Of a stretch of 20,412 nt of DNA, positions 1 to 8,215 are shown one piece after another. This DNA comes from JBCBWG01 sp964579305. Lineage in GTDB: Bacteria; Pseudomonadota; Alphaproteobacteria; Rhizobiales; Hyphomicrobiaceae. A program made the translations under genes and the position numbers. Positions within the stretch are counted from its first letter, which is position 1. The number at the start of each line of letters is the position of its first letter. The DNA lies in assembly GCA_964579305.1 (NCBI GenBank), contig CAZOGY010000066.1:1-20412 (forward strand), written 5' to 3'. Below the pieces are notes generated by a model. It worked only from the letters and a program-made list of their open reading frames with translations. It did not search any database and was not told the origin of the DNA.

Positions 1-254
1 TTTTCCTCGCCCGGCAGCAGGCCGGTCTCGGTCGGCTGGTCGAGGAAATCGCCGAGCCAGCGCCCGTGCGGGCGGTGCGCTGGGCGTTCGCCGCGACCGC
101 GCTTGGCCTTGAGCGCGATCAGGCGGTCGCGGGCGTGTTTGTCTTCGGCCGCGCGCACTTGTGTTTCGGGAACCACGGCAAATTCAGCCGTCCCATCGGC
201 CCCTGCGCCGGTGTCACCGCCGGCCTCGAGATCCCGTTTGTCCTGATCGTCCAC
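1..254 (-). CDS. Hypothetical protein, N-terminal part, cut by window edge
   Basis: An open frame starts at a GTG at 254 and runs to the left edge without a stop, giving 84 codons. A G-rich stretch just upstream of the GTG (GGGGGCG, about 4-5 bases away) could serve as ribosome binding site. The visible protein is hydrophilic. Residues 1-35 are rich in Asp, Gly and Ala and look disordered. They are followed by an Arg/Lys/His-rich stretch, and the last visible part contains the motif RWLGDFLDQPTETGLLPGEE. No membrane segment or signal peptide is visible. I do not recognise a family. The case for coding rests on an uninterrupted frame with reasonable codon use and a non-repetitive protein sequence, against a plus-strand frame here that reads as low-quality shadow. 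The gene diverges from carB across the repeat-rich gap. Confidence 0.5.
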   Translation of the reverse strand, partial: MDDQDKRDLEAGGDTGAGADGTAEFAVVPETQVRAAEDKHARDRLIALKAKRGRGERPAHRPHGRWLGDFLDQPTETGLLPGEE

Positions 255-351
255 GCAGCGCCCCCACGCCAGTCTTGCCGTAACCTGACGATGCCCTGGA
301 TTTGTGTCACCACTGAGAAACCCACCGGCCAACACCCGCTGTCATCACCCC

Positions 352-461
352 TTGTCATCCCGGACGGAGCGCGTCAGCGCGTAGATCCGGGATCTGACGC
401 AGGCACCGCGGTGCCAGCCGCGGGTCCCGGATAACGGCTCACGCCGTTTCCGGGATGACAA
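352..461. repeat. Palindromic intergenic element, type 1 (complete copy)
   Basis: The element is bounded by perfect 13-bp inverted ends, TTGTCATCCCGGA at 352-364 and TCCGGGATGACAA at 449-461. Two hairpins lie inside: one pairs 357-364 with 386-393, the other pairs 425-438 with 443-455 (13 pairs with one bulged T and the loop TCAC). Short elements ending in GTCATCCCGGA are common between genes in alphaproteobacteria. The size, terminal symmetry and lack of coding capacity suggest a REP- or MITE-like non-autonomous element, but no target-site duplication was identified. Confidence 0.7.
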
Positions 462-554
462 CGTGGCGGGCTTCGGCGCCGGCGCCCCACTTGCCGTTCA
501 AGCCACCGCAAAGCCGCCTGCAATCAACACAATCGAGTCCCGAAAAATCACCAC

Positions 555-707
555 TGTCATCCTCGGGCTTGTCCCGAGGATCCATGCATCGGCGAGGCAT
601 GTCGTTGCAGCGGGACGCGCGCGTTGCGACGCTACCCATCCACACCGGCCAACGCGGCGCCGGCACGATGGGTCCTCGGGATGCGCTGCGCTTACCCGAG
701 GATGACA
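555..707. repeat. Palindromic intergenic element, type 2 (complete copy)
   Basis: The element has perfect 13-bp inverted ends, TGTCATCCTCGGG at 555-567 and CCCGAGGATGACA at 695-707. Each end also forms its own hairpin: 559-567 pairs with 573-581 over a 5-base loop, and 673-680 pairs with 695-702. The ends resemble type 1 (GTCATCC then a G/C-rich arm) but use CTCGGG in place of CGGA, so this is a related but distinct subfamily. The central 90 bases hold no gene. Confidence 0.65.
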
Positions 708-730
708 ACCGTTGCCTGGCTAGGGGGCAC

Positions 731-785
731 GGCGGTGCCAGCCTCGGGTCCCGGATAACGGCTTGCGCCGTTTCCGGGATGACAA
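731..785 (+). repeat. Half copy of the type 1 palindromic element
   Basis: Positions 732-785 match 408-461 of the type 1 element at 51 of 54 bases. The strong hairpin is retained (749-762 with 767-779). Two of the three differences fall in its 4-base loop (TCAC versus TTGC) and none in the stem. The left half of the element, with its terminal GTCATCCCGGA, is missing, so this is a partial copy or an independent single-hairpin unit sitting 24 bases after the type 2 element. Confidence 0.7.
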
Positions 786-892
786 GGATGGCTGGCCAGT
801 CCGCACGTGGACGCCGATCGCCTATAGCCAAACGGCGCGCGCTCCCCTATACGCCGACACGTTTATCCAGACCCCAGCGCGCCGGGACCTCC

Positions 893-3800
893 ATGCCAAA
901 ACGCGACGACATTTCCTCGATCCTCATTATCGGTGCGGGTCCGATCGTGATCGGCCAAGCCTGCGAGTTCGATTACTCCGGCACGCAGGCGGTGAAAGCG
1001 CTCAAGGCCGAGGGCTACCGGATCATCTTGGTGAACTCCAACCCCGCAACGATCATGACCGATCCGGACATGGCGGACGCCACCTACGTTGAGCCGATCA
1101 CGCCGGAAATCGTCGCCAAGATCATCGCCAAGGAAAAGCCGGACGCGATCTTGCCAACCATGGGCGGGCAGACCGCGCTCAACACCACGCTTGCCTTGCA
1201 CAAAAACGGCGTGCTGCAGGCGCTTGGCGTGGAAATGATCGGCGCGGATGCCGCAGCGATCGACAAGGCGGAAGATCGTCGTCAGTTCCGCGAGGCCATG
1301 GAAAAAATCGGGCTCGAAATGCCGCGTTCGATGATGGCGCACAACATGGCCGAAGCCATGGCCGCGCTGGAGTATGTGAAGCTGCCCGCCATCATTCGCC
1401 CCTCGTTTACACTTGGCGGGACGGGCGGCGGGGTGGCCTACAATCGGGAAGAATTCATCGAGATCGTCGAGCGCGGGCTCGATGCGTCGCCGACGAACCA
1501 GGTCCAGGTCGATGAAAGCGTGATCGGCTGGAAAGAGTACGAGATGGAGGTCGTGCGCGACAAAGCGGACAACTGCATCATCATCTGCTCGATCGAAAAC
1601 GTCGATGCCATGGGGGTGCACACGGGCGATTCCATCACGGTGGCGCCGGCGCTGACCCTGACCGACCGCGAATATCAGATCATGCGCAACGCATCGATTG
1701 CGGTACTGCGCGAGATCGGCGTGGAGACCGGCGGCTCCAACGTGCAGTTCGCCGTGAACCCGAAGGACGGCCGGCTGGTCGTCATCGAGATGAACCCGCG
1801 CGTGTCTCGGTCGTCGGCTCTGGCGTCGAAGGCCACTGGGTTTCCAATCGCCAAGGTCGCCGCGCGGCTTGCGGTCGGATACACGCTTGATGAGCTGGAA
1901 AACGATATCACAGGCGGTGCAACGCCGGCATCGTTCGAGCCGACCATTGATTACGTGGTCACCAAGATCCCGCGGTTTGCTTTTGAGAAGTTCCCTGGCT
2001 CCGACCCGACGCTGACCACGGCGATGAAGTCGGTCGGCGAAGTCATGGCGATCGGCCGTACGTTCCATGAAAGCCTGCAAAAGGCGCTGCGCTCCATGGA
2101 AAGCGGCCTGACCGGCCTCGACGATGTTGCGTTTGAAGGCCTCGGCGGCGACGACGACAAGAACGTTATCCGCGCGGCGCTGTCGACGCCGACGCCCGAT
2201 CGCATCCTGAAGGTCGCACAGGCGTTGCGGCTTGGCGCTGATCCCGAGCAAGTGCATGCGTCCTGCCACTACGATCCCTGGTTCATCGCGCGGCTTAAAG
2301 AGATCATTGATACCGAGGCACGCGTCATCGCGCACGGGCTACCTCAGGACGCGGAGAACCTGCGTCTGCTCAAGGCCATGGGCTTTTCCGATGCGAGACT
2401 GGCCAAGCTTGCCGGCATGACGGAGCAGGAGGTCGCGCAGCATCGCCGTGGGCTTGGGGTACGCCCGGTGTTCAAGCGCATCGATACGTGCGCGGCGGAA
2501 TTCGCCAGCCCGACGGCCTATATGTATTCCACCTACGAGCGCGCATTGGTCGGCGCTCCACACTCCGAAGCCGACCCGTCGACGCGCGAAAAAGTCGTGA
2601 TCCTGGGCGGCGGTCCCAACCGAATCGGACAGGGCATCGAGTTCGACTATTGTTGCTGCCACGCGTGTTTCTCGCTCGCCGATGCCGGCTACGAGACGAT
2701 CATGGTCAACTGCAACCCGGAGACGGTGTCGACCGACTACGACACCTCCGACCGGCTTTACTTCGAACCGCTGACGTCGGAAGACGTGATTGAGATCCTG
2801 CAGGGTGAGCAGGCCAGCGGCACCGTCAAAGGCGTCATCGTCCAGTTTGGCGGACAGACGCCGTTGAAACTTGCCAACGCCCTTGAAGCCGCCGGCATTC
2901 CAATTCTTGGCACACCGCCCGACGCGATCGACCTTGCCGAAGACCGTGACCGGTTCCGCGATCTGATCACCCGCCTCGGCTTGCGCCAACCCGAGAATGG
3001 CATCGCGGCTGAACCCGAGGCCGCACGGACCGTTGCCGAAGACATCGGGTATCCCGTCGTGCTGCGCCCCTCTTTTGTCCTTGGCGGACGCGCGATGGAG
3101 ATCGCCCACGATAGCGCTGAAGTCGACCGCTACGTGACGCAGCTTCTGATGACGCTGGCCTCTCCGACCGAACTCGTCGTGTCGTCACAAAGGCCGCTGC
3201 TGATCGACCGGTACCTCACCGATGCGATCGAGGTGGACGTCGACTGTCTCTGCGACGGCCGCGACACCTATGTCGCCGGGATTATGCAGCACATCGAGGA
3301 AGCCGGCATCCACTCCGGCGATTCAGCGTGCTCTATGCCGCCGTATTCACTCGATCCCGACGTGATCACGGAACTGGAGCGCCAAACCCGATTGCTGGCT
3401 GAGGCGCTGGGCGTGATCGGGCTGATGAACGTTCAGTTCGCGGTGAAAGACGGCGAGATCTACATCTTGGAAGTCAATCCGCGCGCAAGCCGGACGGTTC
3501 CGTTTGTCGCCAAAGTCATCGGTGCGCCGTTGGCCGGCGTGGCAGCCCGGGTCATGGCCGGCGAGCCGCTATCGCAATTCGCCCTGCCCCGTCACAAGTT
3601 GCAGCACGTTGCCGTGAAGGAGGCCGTCCTGCCGTTTGCGCGGTTCCCAGGCGTCGATCCGGTGTTGGGTCCGGAAATGAAATCCACCGGCGAAGTGATG
3701 GGGATCGACCGGGCCTTTGAAGTCGCGTTTGCGAAAAGCCAGATCGGCGCTGGCCAGAAATTGCCAGCCTCTGGCCAGGTGTTTGTCTCGGTGCGCGATC

Positions 3801-4186
3801 GCGACAAGGACGCGATCCTGCCAGCGGTGCGGGCACTGGTCGATGGCGGTTTTACAATCATCGCCACGCGCGGCACGGCCCGCTACTTCGAAGATGAAGG
3901 GGTGCCTTGTGCGGTTATCAACAAGGTTTTGGAAGGCCGCCCGCACATTGTCGACGCCATGAAAAACAATGAAATCGCGATGGTCTTCAACACCACGGAA
4001 GGCGCAAAAGCCCTTGCTGATTCAAAGGATATCCGGCGCACGGCCCTTCTGAATCACATCCCCTACTACACAACCGTCGCCGGCGCTTTGGCCGTCACAC
4101 GCGCGATTGGCGCGCTCAAGGCCGACGTTTTGAACGTCGCGCCCTTGCAAAGCTATGCCGTCGACGCAATCTCTGCGCAAAGCTGA
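893..4186 (+). CDS. carB: Carbamoyl-phosphate synthase large subunit
   Basis: CarB makes carbamoyl phosphate from bicarbonate, two ATP and ammonia channelled from the CarA glutaminase subunit, feeding arginine and pyrimidine synthesis in the cytoplasm. The 1097-residue product is close to the usual 1070-1100. The two homologous ATP-grasp halves are visible. The first begins with IIGAGPIVIGQACEFDYSG (12-30), with GGQTALN and EMNPRVSRSSALASKATG further on. The second begins with VILGGGPNRIGQGIEFDY (from about 568), with GGQTPLKL and EVNPRASRTVPFVAKVIG. The regulatory MGS-like domain starts near 964 (FVSVRDRDKDAIL) and includes TRGTARYF and NTTEG. The ATG at 893 was chosen because MPKRDDISSILIIG matches the family N-terminus. 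The frame is open further upstream to 455, but that part is repeat DNA. The ribosome binding site is weak. carA is not in the window, so it must be unlinked or elsewhere. Confidence 0.97.
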   Translation: MPKRDDISSILIIGAGPIVIGQACEFDYSGTQAVKALKAEGYRIILVNSNPATIMTDPDMADATYVEPITPEIVAKIIAKEKPDAILPTMGGQTALNTTLALHKNGVLQALGVEMIGADAAAIDKAEDRRQFREAMEKIGLEMPRSMMAHNMAEAMAALEYVKLPAIIRPSFTLGGTGGGVAYNREEFIEIVERGLDASPTNQVQVDESVIGWKEYEMEVVRDKADNCIIICSIENVDAMGVHTGDSITVAPALTLTDREYQIMRNASIAVLREIGVETGGSNVQFAVNPKDGRLVVIEMNPRVSRSSALASKATGFPIAKVAARLAVGYTLDELENDITGGATPASFEPTIDYVVTKIPRFAFEKFPGSDPTLTTAMKSVGEVMAIGRTFHESLQKALRSMESGLTGLDDVAFEGLGGDDDKNVIRAALSTPTPDRILKVAQALRLGADPEQVHASCHYDPWFIARLKEIIDTEARVIAHGLPQDAENLRLLKAMGFSDARLAKLAGMTEQEVAQHRRGLGVRPVFKRIDTCAAEFASPTAYMYSTYERALVGAPHSEADPSTREKVVILGGGPNRIGQGIEFDYCCCHACFSLADAGYETIMVNCNPETVSTDYDTSDRLYFEPLTSEDVIEILQGEQASGTVKGVIVQFGGQTPLKLANALEAAGIPILGTPPDAIDLAEDRDRFRDLITRLGLRQPENGIAAEPEAARTVAEDIGYPVVLRPSFVLGGRAMEIAHDSAEVDRYVTQLLMTLASPTELVVSSQRPLLIDRYLTDAIEVDVDCLCDGRDTYVAGIMQHIEEAGIHSGDSACSMPPYSLDPDVITELERQTRLLAEALGVIGLMNVQFAVKDGEIYILEVNPRASRTVPFVAKVIGAPLAGVAARVMAGEPLSQFALPRHKLQHVAVKEAVLPFARFPGVDPVLGPEMKSTGEVMGIDRAFEVAFAKSQIGAGQKLPASGQVFVSVRDRDKDAILPAVRALVDGGFTIIATRGTARYFEDEGVPCAVINKVLEGRPHIVDAMKNNEIAMVFNTTEGAKALADSKDIRRTALLNHIPYYTTVAGALAVTRAIGALKADVLNVAPLQSYAVDAISAQS

Positions 4187-4425
4187 GCGTTGATGGACCG
4201 TTGTGCAGATGCAGTTCGTCTGATCTGCTACGGCCGGACGCCGGTTAGCCTCGCGGAAGCGGGCTGATCTGTTCACCTGCGACGTGCCCCCGCCACGATG
4301 ACGCCTTCCGCCGGTTGCTCCGGCGCAGGCGAACGGCGGGCGCGTTGCCACATCAACCCAACGGTTGGTTGACCCGACAGTGGCCCCCGTCCTCGCGGGA
4401 TGGGGCCAGACAGGAGACGTGAAGG

Positions 4426-4905
4426 ATGTCGATGGATCGCGTGCCGATGACGGTGGAAGGTTTCGCCAAAATGGAAGCGGAGCTGCATCGATTAAAAGCG
4501 CAAGAGCGCCCGCGCATCATCGCTGCGATTGCGGAAGCGCGTGCACATGGCGACCTGTCGGAAAACGCCGAATACCATGCCGCCAAGGAAGCGCAGGGCA
4601 TGAACGAAGCCCGCGTGGCCGAGCTTGAAGACAAGCTTTCGCGCGCTGAGGTGATCGATCCCACCAAGATGTCGGGCGACACGGTCAAGTTTGGCGCAAC
4701 GGTTCGGCTCGAGGATGAGGATACCGAAGACGAGGTCACCTACAAAATCGTCGGCGAACTTGAAGCCAACGTGAAGGAAGGCCGTGTTTCCATCACGTCG
4801 CCGATCGCGCGTGCGCTCATTTCCAAGTCAGTTGGCGACAGCGTCGAGGTTGTGACCCCAAAGGGCGCCAAGTCCTACGAGATCCTCGAGGTCGTTTGGA
4901 AGTAA
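4426..4905 (+). CDS. greA: Transcription elongation factor GreA
   Basis: GreA enters the RNA polymerase secondary channel and stimulates cleavage of backtracked transcripts. The 159-residue length is typical. The N-terminal coiled coil (about 10-75) carries the tip motif GDLSENAEYHAAKE at 42-55, whose acidic residues Asp43 and Glu46 are those that act in the polymerase active site. The C-terminal FKBP-like domain follows, with the characteristic ISKSVGDSVEVVTPKG. AGGAG at 4412-4416 supports the ATG at 4426. An in-frame ATG at 4432 with GAAGG just before it is an alternative. It lies 239 bases after carB, an order common in rhizobia, and ends just before a hairpin terminator. Confidence 0.96.
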   Translation: MSMDRVPMTVEGFAKMEAELHRLKAQERPRIIAAIAEARAHGDLSENAEYHAAKEAQGMNEARVAELEDKLSRAEVIDPTKMSGDTVKFGATVRLEDEDTEDEVTYKIVGELEANVKEGRVSITSPIARALISKSVGDSVEVVTPKGAKSYEILEVVWK

Positions 4906-4936
4906 CCGCAACGCGACCGATCCAACAGGAGACCAC

Positions 4937-4961
4937 AAAGGTCGGCCAAGCGCCGGCCTTT
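4937..4961. terminator. Bidirectional hairpin terminator between greA and lrp
   Basis: A stem AAAGGTCGGC (4937-4946) pairs with GCCGGCCTTT (4952-4961) with one G-T pair and a 5-base loop. The A-tract on the left and the T-tract on the right make it usable in both directions. It lies 31 bases after the greA stop and 6 bases beyond the stop of the convergent lrp-type gene. Confidence 0.7.
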
Positions 4962-4967
4962 CAGCCC

Positions 4968-5444
4968 TTATTCGCTCTGTAGCAGCGGCGCGCCGGGCTC
5001 GTATTTGACCCTGCGGATCGCGATAAACGTTTTGACACTCGCAACGTTCGGTGTGGCGCTGACCGTTGTGCGCAAGAACTGCTGAAACGTTGTCAAATCG
5101 CGCGCAACGCACTTCAAGATGTAATCGCTTTCACCCGACAGCATGTGAGCCTCCCGGACCATCGGCCAAGCCAAAAGCTGGTTTTCAAAAGCCCGCAAGT
5201 CGCGTTCGGCCTGATTGTGCAGCGTCACCATGACGTGGGCCGTCACCGAAAAGCCAAGCCGCTCAATATCGATATCGGCATGATACCCGCCGATGATCCC
5301 CGACTGCTCCATGGCACGCACGCGCCGCAGGCACGGTGGCGGTGAGACGCCGACGCGCTGGGCAAGCGCCACGTTGGTCACGCGTCCATCCGAGATCAGT
5401 TCGCGTAGAATTCGCAAATCGATCGCGTCGAGTTTGGCGCTCAA
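4968..5444 (-). CDS. Lrp/AsnC family transcriptional regulator
   Basis: This is a DNA-binding regulator of the feast/famine family, whose members usually respond to amino acids. From the TTG at 5444 the protein is 158 residues, a normal length, and begins SAKLDAIDLRILRELISDGR, the conserved start of the family. The winged helix-turn-helix covers about 5-60 (NVALAQRVGVSPPPCLRRVRAME). The RAM ligand-binding domain follows, with GESDYIL at 104-110. The frame is open upstream to a GTG at 5519, but the extra 25 residues (Arg/Cys rich) do not resemble the family. GAGG about 10 bases before the TTG favours the short form. The specific target and ligand cannot be told from the sequence. It converges on greA, sharing its terminator. 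Confidence 0.9.
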   Translation of the reverse strand: MSAKLDAIDLRILRELISDGRVTNVALAQRVGVSPPPCLRRVRAMEQSGIIGGYHADIDIERLGFSVTAHVMVTLHNQAERDLRAFENQLLAWPMVREAHMLSGESDYILKCVARDLTTFQQFLRTTVSATPNVASVKTFIAIRRVKYEPGAPLLQSE

Positions 5445-5717
5445 GGGGCTTTGGCCTCGCAGATCAGATTGAGGGCACAGCCGATGGCATATGCCCCGGT
5501 TGCGGCTGGATGCTGGCACAACCAGCAGTGCGATTGAAGCGTCCGCTCGGCAAGCCTGACACGCGATCGTTTGGGGGCAGGGTCTGGGACCTCACCAAGC
5601 TGTGAATGCAGCAGACTTGTTGTCGGGCTGCGCGCAACAATTTGGTCAGGGCATGCTGGCACTGTTCCTGCGCTGATGGGTTGATCTACACGGACGAGAA
5701 GACCGGGACGGGGCGAG

Positions 5718-6506
5718 ATGGGGCTTTACGATGGTCTGCAAGCGGCGCTGCGCTGGGTGTTTGGCGATGCGCCGATCCAATTACGCGTGGGTTCGGAAAG
5801 CACACTCGCCGCCGGCGGGTCTCTGATCCGGCCGCCCGAAGCCCGTTTGCCCCGCATTGCGCGGAAGGTGTGGTTGTGGGCGGAGATGGCGCTGTTCTAC
5901 ATCGGCGCACCGCTGGCGATGGTCTGGGCAATCCATACCTTTCACGTCCCGCTTTTTATCGTCCTGCAACCCGTTCTGCTGGCCTTCATCGCCTACCTGC
6001 TGTGGGATGATGGCTTTTTGCTCAAGCGGGAGCTGTCCATTGGAATCTCGCTGCGAACGCTCCTGATAATCTTGGCGGTGTTTCTCGTTCTTGGCTCCGG
6101 CATTGCGCTTGCAACCTACTTGCGCTTCCCAGAGCGGTTCCTGGCGTTCCCGTTTTACCGTCCAGAACTGTGGCAGTTCGTGATCCTTGCCTACCCGCTG
6201 GCGTCCGTGCTTCCGCAGGAACTCGTCTACCGGACCTTCTTTTTTCACCGCTACGGGCCGTTGTTTGGCGAAAGACGTTGGGCCGCGATCGTTGTGAATG
6301 GTGCGCTGTTCGGATTTGGACACGTGATGTTTGACAACGTGATCGCCGTCGCCGGCACCGCGATTGCCGGAGTTCTGTTTGCCTATCGCTACGAAACCAC
6401 CCGCTCGTTTTGGGCCGTTTGGCTTGAACACAGCCTCTACGGTGCCCTCGTATTCACCGTCGGCCTCGGCGGCTTCTTTTTCACCGGCATCGCCACTTTG
6501 CGCTAA
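5718..6506 (+). CDS. CPBP-type intramembrane metalloprotease family protein
   Basis: The 262-residue protein is strongly hydrophobic from about residue 50, with some six membrane segments. It carries the CPBP (Abi/CAAX protease-like) motifs in order. Motif 1 is QELVYRTFFFHR at 167-178, in which Gln167 takes the place of the first Glu of the usual EExxxR. Motif 2 is FGFGH at 198-202. A third His is His238 in LEHSLYG. Family members cleave or process substrates inside the membrane, but the substrate here is unknown. Residues 1-50 are soluble and probably cytoplasmic. GGGGCGAG lies directly before the ATG. The gene diverges from lrp and converges on the DsbA-fold gene, so it probably stands alone. 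The Gln substitution leaves catalytic activity uncertain. Confidence 0.85.
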   Translation: MGLYDGLQAALRWVFGDAPIQLRVGSESTLAAGGSLIRPPEARLPRIARKVWLWAEMALFYIGAPLAMVWAIHTFHVPLFIVLQPVLLAFIAYLLWDDGFLLKRELSIGISLRTLLIILAVFLVLGSGIALATYLRFPERFLAFPFYRPELWQFVILAYPLASVLPQELVYRTFFFHRYGPLFGERRWAAIVVNGALFGFGHVMFDNVIAVAGTAIAGVLFAYRYETTRSFWAVWLEHSLYGALVFTVGLGGFFFTGIATLR

Positions 6507-6545
6507 TAGCCTGTCGCGTCGGCATCGTTTCGCTGGGGCCGATGA

Positions 6546-7181
6546 TCAAGCGGCCTGTTGGGCAAGCCAGCTATCGATGGCTTCGGGCAGGCCCTCCAAC
6601 GGGCGGAAGCCGTTGGTGACGAGCGCATAGCCTGCGTCTTCGTTGCCCACGACGAGGCAGGGAAAGCCTTGTACGCCCGATTGCTGCGACGACAGAAAAT
6701 CGCGGAACGTCTCGTTACGGATTTCTGGGTCAAAGAACGCAGCCTTAAAGCCCTCGCGATCATCGCCAGCTTCGGCCGCCAGATCGCAAAGAACGTCGGC
6801 GTTGGTCGTGTCCCGGTTCTGCGCATAGAAAGCTTCAGAGATCCGCCCCATGAAATCCAGCGCCCAGGCGGGATTGCGGTGGCGCATGGCAACGACCGCG
6901 CGGCAAGCGGGCTCGGTGTCGTAGACAAAGCTCTCGCGATCGAAGAACGCAAAATCAAACGGCTGACCGGACGCTTCGCCAACCCGCGTCCACGCAGAGC
7001 GAATGTATTCGCGGTCTTCATCGCGCATGGCCCGCGTGTTGCCGGCGCGCAGCCCGCCAACAACGATGCGGACTGGAAGCGTCTCACGGTAACGGTCGCG
7101 CAACGCGCGGATCACCGGCGAGAAGCCATAGCACCACGAACACATCGGATCGGCGAAATAGACGAAGTGGCGCTCAGACAT
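6546..7181 (-). CDS. DsbA-fold oxidoreductase, FrnE-like
   Basis: This is a thioredoxin-superfamily protein of the DsbA/FrnE type. The redox motif CSWC is at residues 14-17 right after the first strand (HFVYFADPMCSWCYGF). A helical insertion follows, and the cis-proline loop GVQGFPCLVV has Pro174. The length of 211 residues fits. There is no signal peptide, so it probably acts in the cytoplasm as a disulfide oxidoreductase or isomerase-like protein; its substrate is unknown. The ATG at 7181 gives the normal family start. A TTG at 7238 would add 19 residues without similarity. The gene converges on the CPBP protease gene, with 39 bases between their stops. Confidence 0.88.
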   Translation of the reverse strand: MSERHFVYFADPMCSWCYGFSPVIRALRDRYRETLPVRIVVGGLRAGNTRAMRDEDREYIRSAWTRVGEASGQPFDFAFFDRESFVYDTEPACRAVVAMRHRNPAWALDFMGRISEAFYAQNRDTTNADVLCDLAAEAGDDREGFKAAFFDPEIRNETFRDFLSSQQSGVQGFPCLVVGNEDAGYALVTNGFRPLEGLPEAIDSWLAQQAA

Positions 7182-7290
7182 GTGCTTGGCCCGCAGGTTT
7201 GAGTGGATTTCGGGCGAGGTTAACCTGACGACCCTCAATTTCCGAAATCAGAACGCCGTGTGACGCAGCCCATCAGCCATCAGCCGTCGG

Positions 7291-7308
7291 CCCGCAGCCG
7301 TCTGCGGG
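7291..7308 (-). terminator. Hairpin downstream of the GTPase gene
   Basis: A perfect 7-bp stem CCCGCAG/CTGCGGG with a 4-base loop lies 17 bases past the minus-strand GTPase stop. There is no T-run after it on the minus strand, so it may be a weak or Rho-assisted terminator, or simply a processing hairpin. Confidence 0.35.
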
Positions 7309-7324
7309 ATGCACAACGCTTCGC

Positions 7325-8152
7325 TCATCGTTTGAGCTGTTCCAGCGATAACCGCGCGTCCGACTGGATGTACTGATCGGCAAGCTGATCCCGCTGGGCG
7401 TCGCTCAAGCCTCGCGCCTGCGCAAGCCAGTCACGGGTGGAAAACGATTTCAAGATCTCAAACATCCACCGCCGGTTTTCCGGCGCCGCTGCAAGGCACT
7501 CCTTATAGAGCGCCTGCAGGTTGTAATAGTGCTTGGCGCTGAAGCCGACGCCCGCCGGGATCAATTCTCGCCCGGACCCGAGCTTGGCGCAGCGGTCGGC
7601 AACGATTTCCTTGATGTGCGCCGATTGCGCCTTGGAGGGCATGTTGATGGCCGCATTCCAGTCGAGCGGATCGACCAGGTCGACTTGCGACACCCCAATC
7701 ACGAGGTTCGGCAGCACATCGGCCAGCTTTTCAAGGTACTGCTGGTCGAGCGCGAGCGCGCGGTTGCGCGCGGCAACAATCCACAAGGCCACATCGGCTT
7801 CTGGCAGATGCTTGCGGTAGCGCCCCAGATAATTGTCGTCGAGCCCGACATCCTCGCCCAGCCCCGGCGCATCGATCACCCGCAACGCGCACTTCAGTTC
7901 CGTGCCCTCAACCCGGCGGCTGACCAATTCAAACGCGCGCTTGTGAAACCGCGACGTCCCACGGGTGGTCGCCGAGACCGTCCGCTTGGTGCCGAACATG
8001 GCATTAATGACGGACGATTTGCCCACACCGGACAGCCCAATCACCGCGATTGTCGGCGGCCGCGCAACGAATTCCGCCTCGATTGCCGAAACAATCGGCT
8101 TGAGGATCGCAGGATCGATTTCGGCAGGCATATCCTGGGCGGTATCGGTCAA
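7325..8152 (-). CDS. Era/YfjP-like GTPase, last gene of a three-gene cassette
   Basis: A TRAFAC-class small GTPase domain fills residues about 33-215 of 275. The nucleotide-binding motifs are visible: G1 GLSGVGKSS at 39-47, a Thr/Arg-rich switch I (SATTRGTSRF, 60-69), G3 DAPG at 94-97, G4 as SQVD at 155-158 (a variant of NKxD, as in YeeP/YfjP-type proteins) and G5 SAK at 205-207. The last 60 residues are helical and charged (DWLAQARGLSDAQRDQLADQY). There is no membrane segment. The start is uncertain: TTG at 8152 gives 275 residues, and the ATG at 8131 gives 268. It follows two small paralogous genes on the same strand with a 63-base gap, which suggests one transcript and a shared task. The role is unknown; the GTPase may act on or be controlled by the small proteins. 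Confidence 0.85.
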   Translation of the reverse strand: MTDTAQDMPAEIDPAILKPIVSAIEAEFVARPPTIAVIGLSGVGKSSVINAMFGTKRTVSATTRGTSRFHKRAFELVSRRVEGTELKCALRVIDAPGLGEDVGLDDNYLGRYRKHLPEADVALWIVAARNRALALDQQYLEKLADVLPNLVIGVSQVDLVDPLDWNAAINMPSKAQSAHIKEIVADRCAKLGSGRELIPAGVGFSAKHYYNLQALYKECLAAAPENRRWMFEILKSFSTRDWLAQARGLSDAQRDQLADQYIQSDARLSLEQLKR

Positions 8153-8215
8153 GGCACTGGCCCATCAAGTTCGGTCGATCACACAACGGCCCGAAGACGC
8201 ACAACGGTCCACTTG

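Larger units (their letters stand above)
255..892. other. Non-coding gap with palindromic repeats upstream of carB
   Basis: About 640 bases hold no convincing gene. A plus-strand frame is open in phase with carB from 455, but it runs through the palindromic repeats, and its translation before 893 has no resemblance to CarB. The stretch contains two complete inverted-repeat elements and one half copy, listed separately. No clear sigma-70 promoter for carB was found, although one must lie here or further upstream because the preceding gene points the other way. Confidence 0.7.

Noticed and set aside
455..892. In-frame N-terminal extension of CarB by about 146 residues
   Set aside because: The extension is translated palindromic repeat DNA with no CarB similarity, and the conserved N-terminus begins at the ATG at 893.
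863..2335. Long open frame antisense to carB, 490 codons
   Set aside because: Its Arg/His/Asp-rich translation is the typical mirror of a high-GC gene, and carB on the other strand is certain.
4187..4425. Small gene or regulatory RNA in the carB-greA gap
   Set aside because: Only short imperfect GC-rich inverted repeats (for example around 4350-4375) are visible, without a T-run or a coding frame that has a start signal.
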